A stretch of 64,000 nt of DNA from Aralia elata (taxonomy: Eukaryota > Streptophyta > Magnoliopsida > Apiales > Araliaceae). Shown piece by piece: positions 61,541-64,000 of the stretch (positions are counted from its first letter, which is position 1; each line of letters starts with the position of its first letter). The notes below the pieces were generated by a model. It was not told the DNA's origin, did not search any database, and saw only the letters and a program-made list of their open reading frames with translations. The stretch lies in assembly GCA_034770075.1 (NCBI GenBank), contig CM068382.1:16694616-16758615 (forward strand). The letters run 5' to 3'. Made by a program: the position numbers and the translations under genes.

Positions 61541-61870
61541 ATTAGTAGCCTCCAAGTCCACACCAAACAATTCAAGCTGCAAAATCCAAGCTAATCTCCA
61601 CAAACAATCCAAGCTGCAATTGAAGTTGCATATCCCCAAATAATACAAACCTACAAATCTAACACGCAATCCAAACAATCCAAACCAAACAATCCAAGCT
61701 ACAAATCTGCAAACCCCCAAACACTAAACAATCCAAGTTGCATATCCCCAAACAATCCAAACATGCAAATCCAATAAATAATCCAAGCTGCAAAACGCCA
61801 AACAATCCAAACCTGTAGCTGAGCATGCCCTGTTACCAACAATCCAATCCATACAAAGAATCCAAACCAA
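61541..61870. repeat. Short degenerate tandem repeat built on caaacaatccaagctgcaaa
   Basis: About fifteen degenerate copies of an approximately 20-bp unit fill the stretch. Minus-strand open frames across it read Gly/Leu/Trp-rich repeats and are artefacts. Confidence 0.8.
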
Positions 61871-62067
61871 TACAAACCATATAAATATCTACTATTAACT
61901 ATGTCCATACCAAAAGAAAATTAAATACACAATGCTAATAACAACATCCACTTTAACGTAAATACAGAAATAGAATCATTTTGAAACTATACCAAAAAAG
62001 AGTTCATTTAAAAGTTGTAACCCGAGTTACTAAAATAATGTATTACAAAAGTTAATCAAATATACAT

Positions 62068-62533
62068 TCACGAGTCTTCATTTGAATCCGAGTCTAAAGG
62101 TTGGTCGTTACAAATATATTTTTCAGAAATGTCCCTACCTTTGCACATCCTAATCTTATGTGTTATTATAAATCTAAAGTTATAAGTCTCGTTAGGAGTC
62201 CACCTCAGTTCCTTCATGATGTTTATTCGGTGTACAAAGAAATTTACATACTTTGTGACATATATACCACAATTGTTTGAATTCCATTGCGTCGGCCTAT
62301 TTACACAGACTTCAACTTTTGGTTTCGATCTTGGTCACTTTCCTGTTGGATTTGCCTAACAAAGCAGCAAAGGAATTAACTTCACCTATAAACCAAAACC
62401 ATCATACCCAATATACAATATATGTATGTGTGATGACATGAAAAATAATTAATATATTAATGAACTCACCACAACAACAAAAAAGTTTTGGTATAAATTG
62501 TGACAATGACATTAATGGTTTGTCATCATAAAG
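62068..62533 (-). pseudogene. Ulp1-type C48 cysteine protease relic, 5' end removed by an LTR insertion
   Basis: Minus strand. From 62533 it reads LYDDKPLMSLSQFIPKLF. A probable intron (GTGAGT...TATAG, 62386-62469) and a frame change follow. From 62334 to the stop at 62068-62070 an open frame reads KPKVEVCVNRPTQWNSNNCG then IYVTKYVNFFVHR. In Ulp1/SENP proteases, which remove SUMO, the catalytic Asp lies in a YxDS-like strand and the catalytic Gln stands six residues before the Cys of DCGIYV. Here the Asp (62522-62527), Gln (62287-62289) and Cys (62269-62271) are all present. The catalytic His and N-terminal part are missing, cut off where the LTR begins at 62536. Plant MULEs often carry Ulp1-like genes, and this lies convergent to the FAR1-type transposase. 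Confidence 0.75.
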
Positions 62534-62535
62534 TA

Positions 62536-64000
62536 TGTAATGCCCAGGAATTTTTAAAATCTTGTACAATTTATTGTAACATATAAAATTCGTTTTATTT
62601 AATTTAACGAATTTAATTGGATCCATGTGGGTATTATTATTTAATTATATAAATACGTGGTCCAATAATTTTCTGTGCATTAAAGGGATTCACTGATAGT
62701 TAAATAAATTAGTGGGTTAACCCTAAGAATTTATTTGCAATAAAATTTGGGAAGTTAATAAATAATTTTATCATTATCGGATTAAACAATTCGAATAAAG
62801 AATTTTGGTTAAAAATAAATATCTGAAATAAGTAATTAATTTGGTAATTATTTAATTTAAAATATTAGAAGTGCATAGTGGTTAATTTAAATTGGACAAA
62901 TTTTCTTGGCCCATTGCTTTTATTTAGCTCTAATTTAAGCCCAAATTCCCTTCTATTTCCTGTGGGCCGAACTGAATAGGCTGGCAAGTCCCTATGAAGT
63001 AAACTAAAATAAGCTAAGCCAACTTCTTCTACTTTCTATTGGACTACACTAACTGGGTTGAGCCCATCCCTTAATTCTTTTACCGGTCGGGTTATACCAA
63101 TTGAAGCGGGTTAGATCCATTAATTGGGGCAACCGGTAAGTTCTTGTGGGAAGGGCTCCAACCGGCAAAAAAGGGGAATCGATTTGGGGAGGGGGGAATA
63201 ACCGAGCAAAAGAAAAGGGGGAAACCCTAACACCTCAATCAACAGCCGAGCAAGAAGTGATCTAAGCTTCAATCAATCAATCAACCAGACCCAGCGAGTG
63301 ACGGAAGAGAGACGCGCACCGGCGACAGCGTAAGCGACCAGCGGTCGGAGCAGAGAAGGTTGTTGACGACCGAGCAAGCGTGGCACGGACCAAGGGTCCC
63401 AGAAATCCGGCGACGCGACCGGTGGTGACGCGCGGCTCGAGGCTTGCCGACGAATTCGCCGTTGGTTGGATGGGACTGGCAGGGACAATCGATCGACAAC
63501 CTACTCCTTTGACTCTTGGGTTTTGTCCAGTTAGAGTAAATTATTATCCGGCAAGAAGGGTAATTGATTTACTATAAATTGAAGGTCCAAGCTCTAGCCA
63601 AGGCTGCTGATTTCTGTTGCTTGTGAGTCCCAAGTTTAGAAAAAAAAAAAGAGAAAACAATTTTAGGATTCGAAATTAAAGAGAGAGAGCGGACACTGAG
63701 AGAAGAGAAAGCAGTGAGTTGGTTTTGAATGTCTGCTGGATTCGTTGATTACTTTGGAAGGAGAAGGAAGACTGTCATTCGATCAAGTCCAAGGTATAGC
63801 AGTAAACTGCTATAACAGTTTTTTTTGTGATTTTAGGCTTAAATGTTTCCCTTCTTTGATTTTGAATTGTGACTATTATATTGGGTCATTCTTGTTTGAG
63901 ATTTGTATTATTATTGCTGGATTTAAGCATCTAGTATTGTATGATCTTGATTGGAAAACCTGGTATTATGTGTTTGTTGGTATTGGGTTGTGTTGAGACC
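62536..64000 (+). mobile_element. LTR of a Ty3/gypsy-like element, cut by the window end
   Basis: Starts TGTAATGCCCAGGAATTTT at 62536 after aagta (62531-62535, the likely left target duplication). It passes into a GC-rich stretch at 62930-63560 with Arg/Pro-coding frames on both strands that I take as LTR sequence, and continues to the window end without a clear LTR terminus, PBS or coding domain. Plus-strand orientation is assumed from the TGTAAYRCCC start. Confidence 0.6.

Noticed and set aside
61261..61908. Minus-strand frames with Leu/Trp/Gly repeats
   Set aside because: They arise from short tandem repeats in frame multiples and show no domain.
63273..63577. Arg- and Pro-rich open frames on both strands near the right edge
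   Set aside because: Overlapping frames on both strands of a GC-rich LTR segment, with no conserved domain.

Overview
The window is AT-rich, gene-poor nuclear DNA of a flowering plant, probably a eudicot. The evidence is a plant SRC2-type C2-domain gene, plant-specific transposon families (hAT with DUF659/BED, FAR1-type Mutator-like transposase, Ulp1 protease relic), a Copia element primed by initiator-Met tRNA, and many MITEs, a SINE and AT/CA microsatellites. I cannot name the species. No prokaryotic, organellar or CRISPR signal was seen.

Layout. (1) 1-12.4 kb: a direct duplication whose two copies serve as each other's empty sites. Copy A carries a Mutator-type MITE. Copy B is split by a 7-kb stack of nested LTR-type insertions: a long LTR-like element on the minus strand, into which a SINE and a Copia-type solo LTR went, and inside the latter a second, oppositely oriented copy of the first family. 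A separate solo LTR lies at 2270-2927. (2) 12.4-24 kb: intergenic DNA with long microsatellites, a foldback element (14.13-15.02 kb) and a Stowaway-like MITE, and no recognisable gene. (3) 24-27.7 kb: a gypsy-LTR relic holding a hAT MITE, then the one well-supported gene, an intact single-exon SRC2-like C2 protein on the minus strand. A GGT-rich transposon-like element starts 193 bp upstream of its ATG. (4) 27.7-36.2 kb: a full-length but dead Copia retrotransposon with target-site duplications, LTRs, PBS and PPT. (5) 36.6-41.0 kb: a complete but dead hAT transposon. (6) 41.1-45.3 kb: a probable solo LTR and two back-to-back Tourist MITEs sharing a TTA. (7) 45.5-50.4 kb: an intact small C2-like gene, directly upstream of which starts a tandem array of ~950-bp units. 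(8) 52.1-62.5 kb: palindrome-bearing repeats, a 3.9-kb LTR with its PBS, a recent 1.48-kb tandem duplication, a FAR1-type MULE transposase pseudogene and, convergent to it, a Ulp1-type C48 protease relic. (9) 62.5 kb to the end: the first part of another LTR, inserted into the Ulp1 sequence.

Only two genes look intact, at 25806-26714 and 45479-45964, both minus-strand and both C2-type. The other coding sequence is transposon-derived and broken. The most informative material is the insertion history: many elements have exact ends and target duplications, several can be checked against an empty paralogous site, and the order of events can be read directly.
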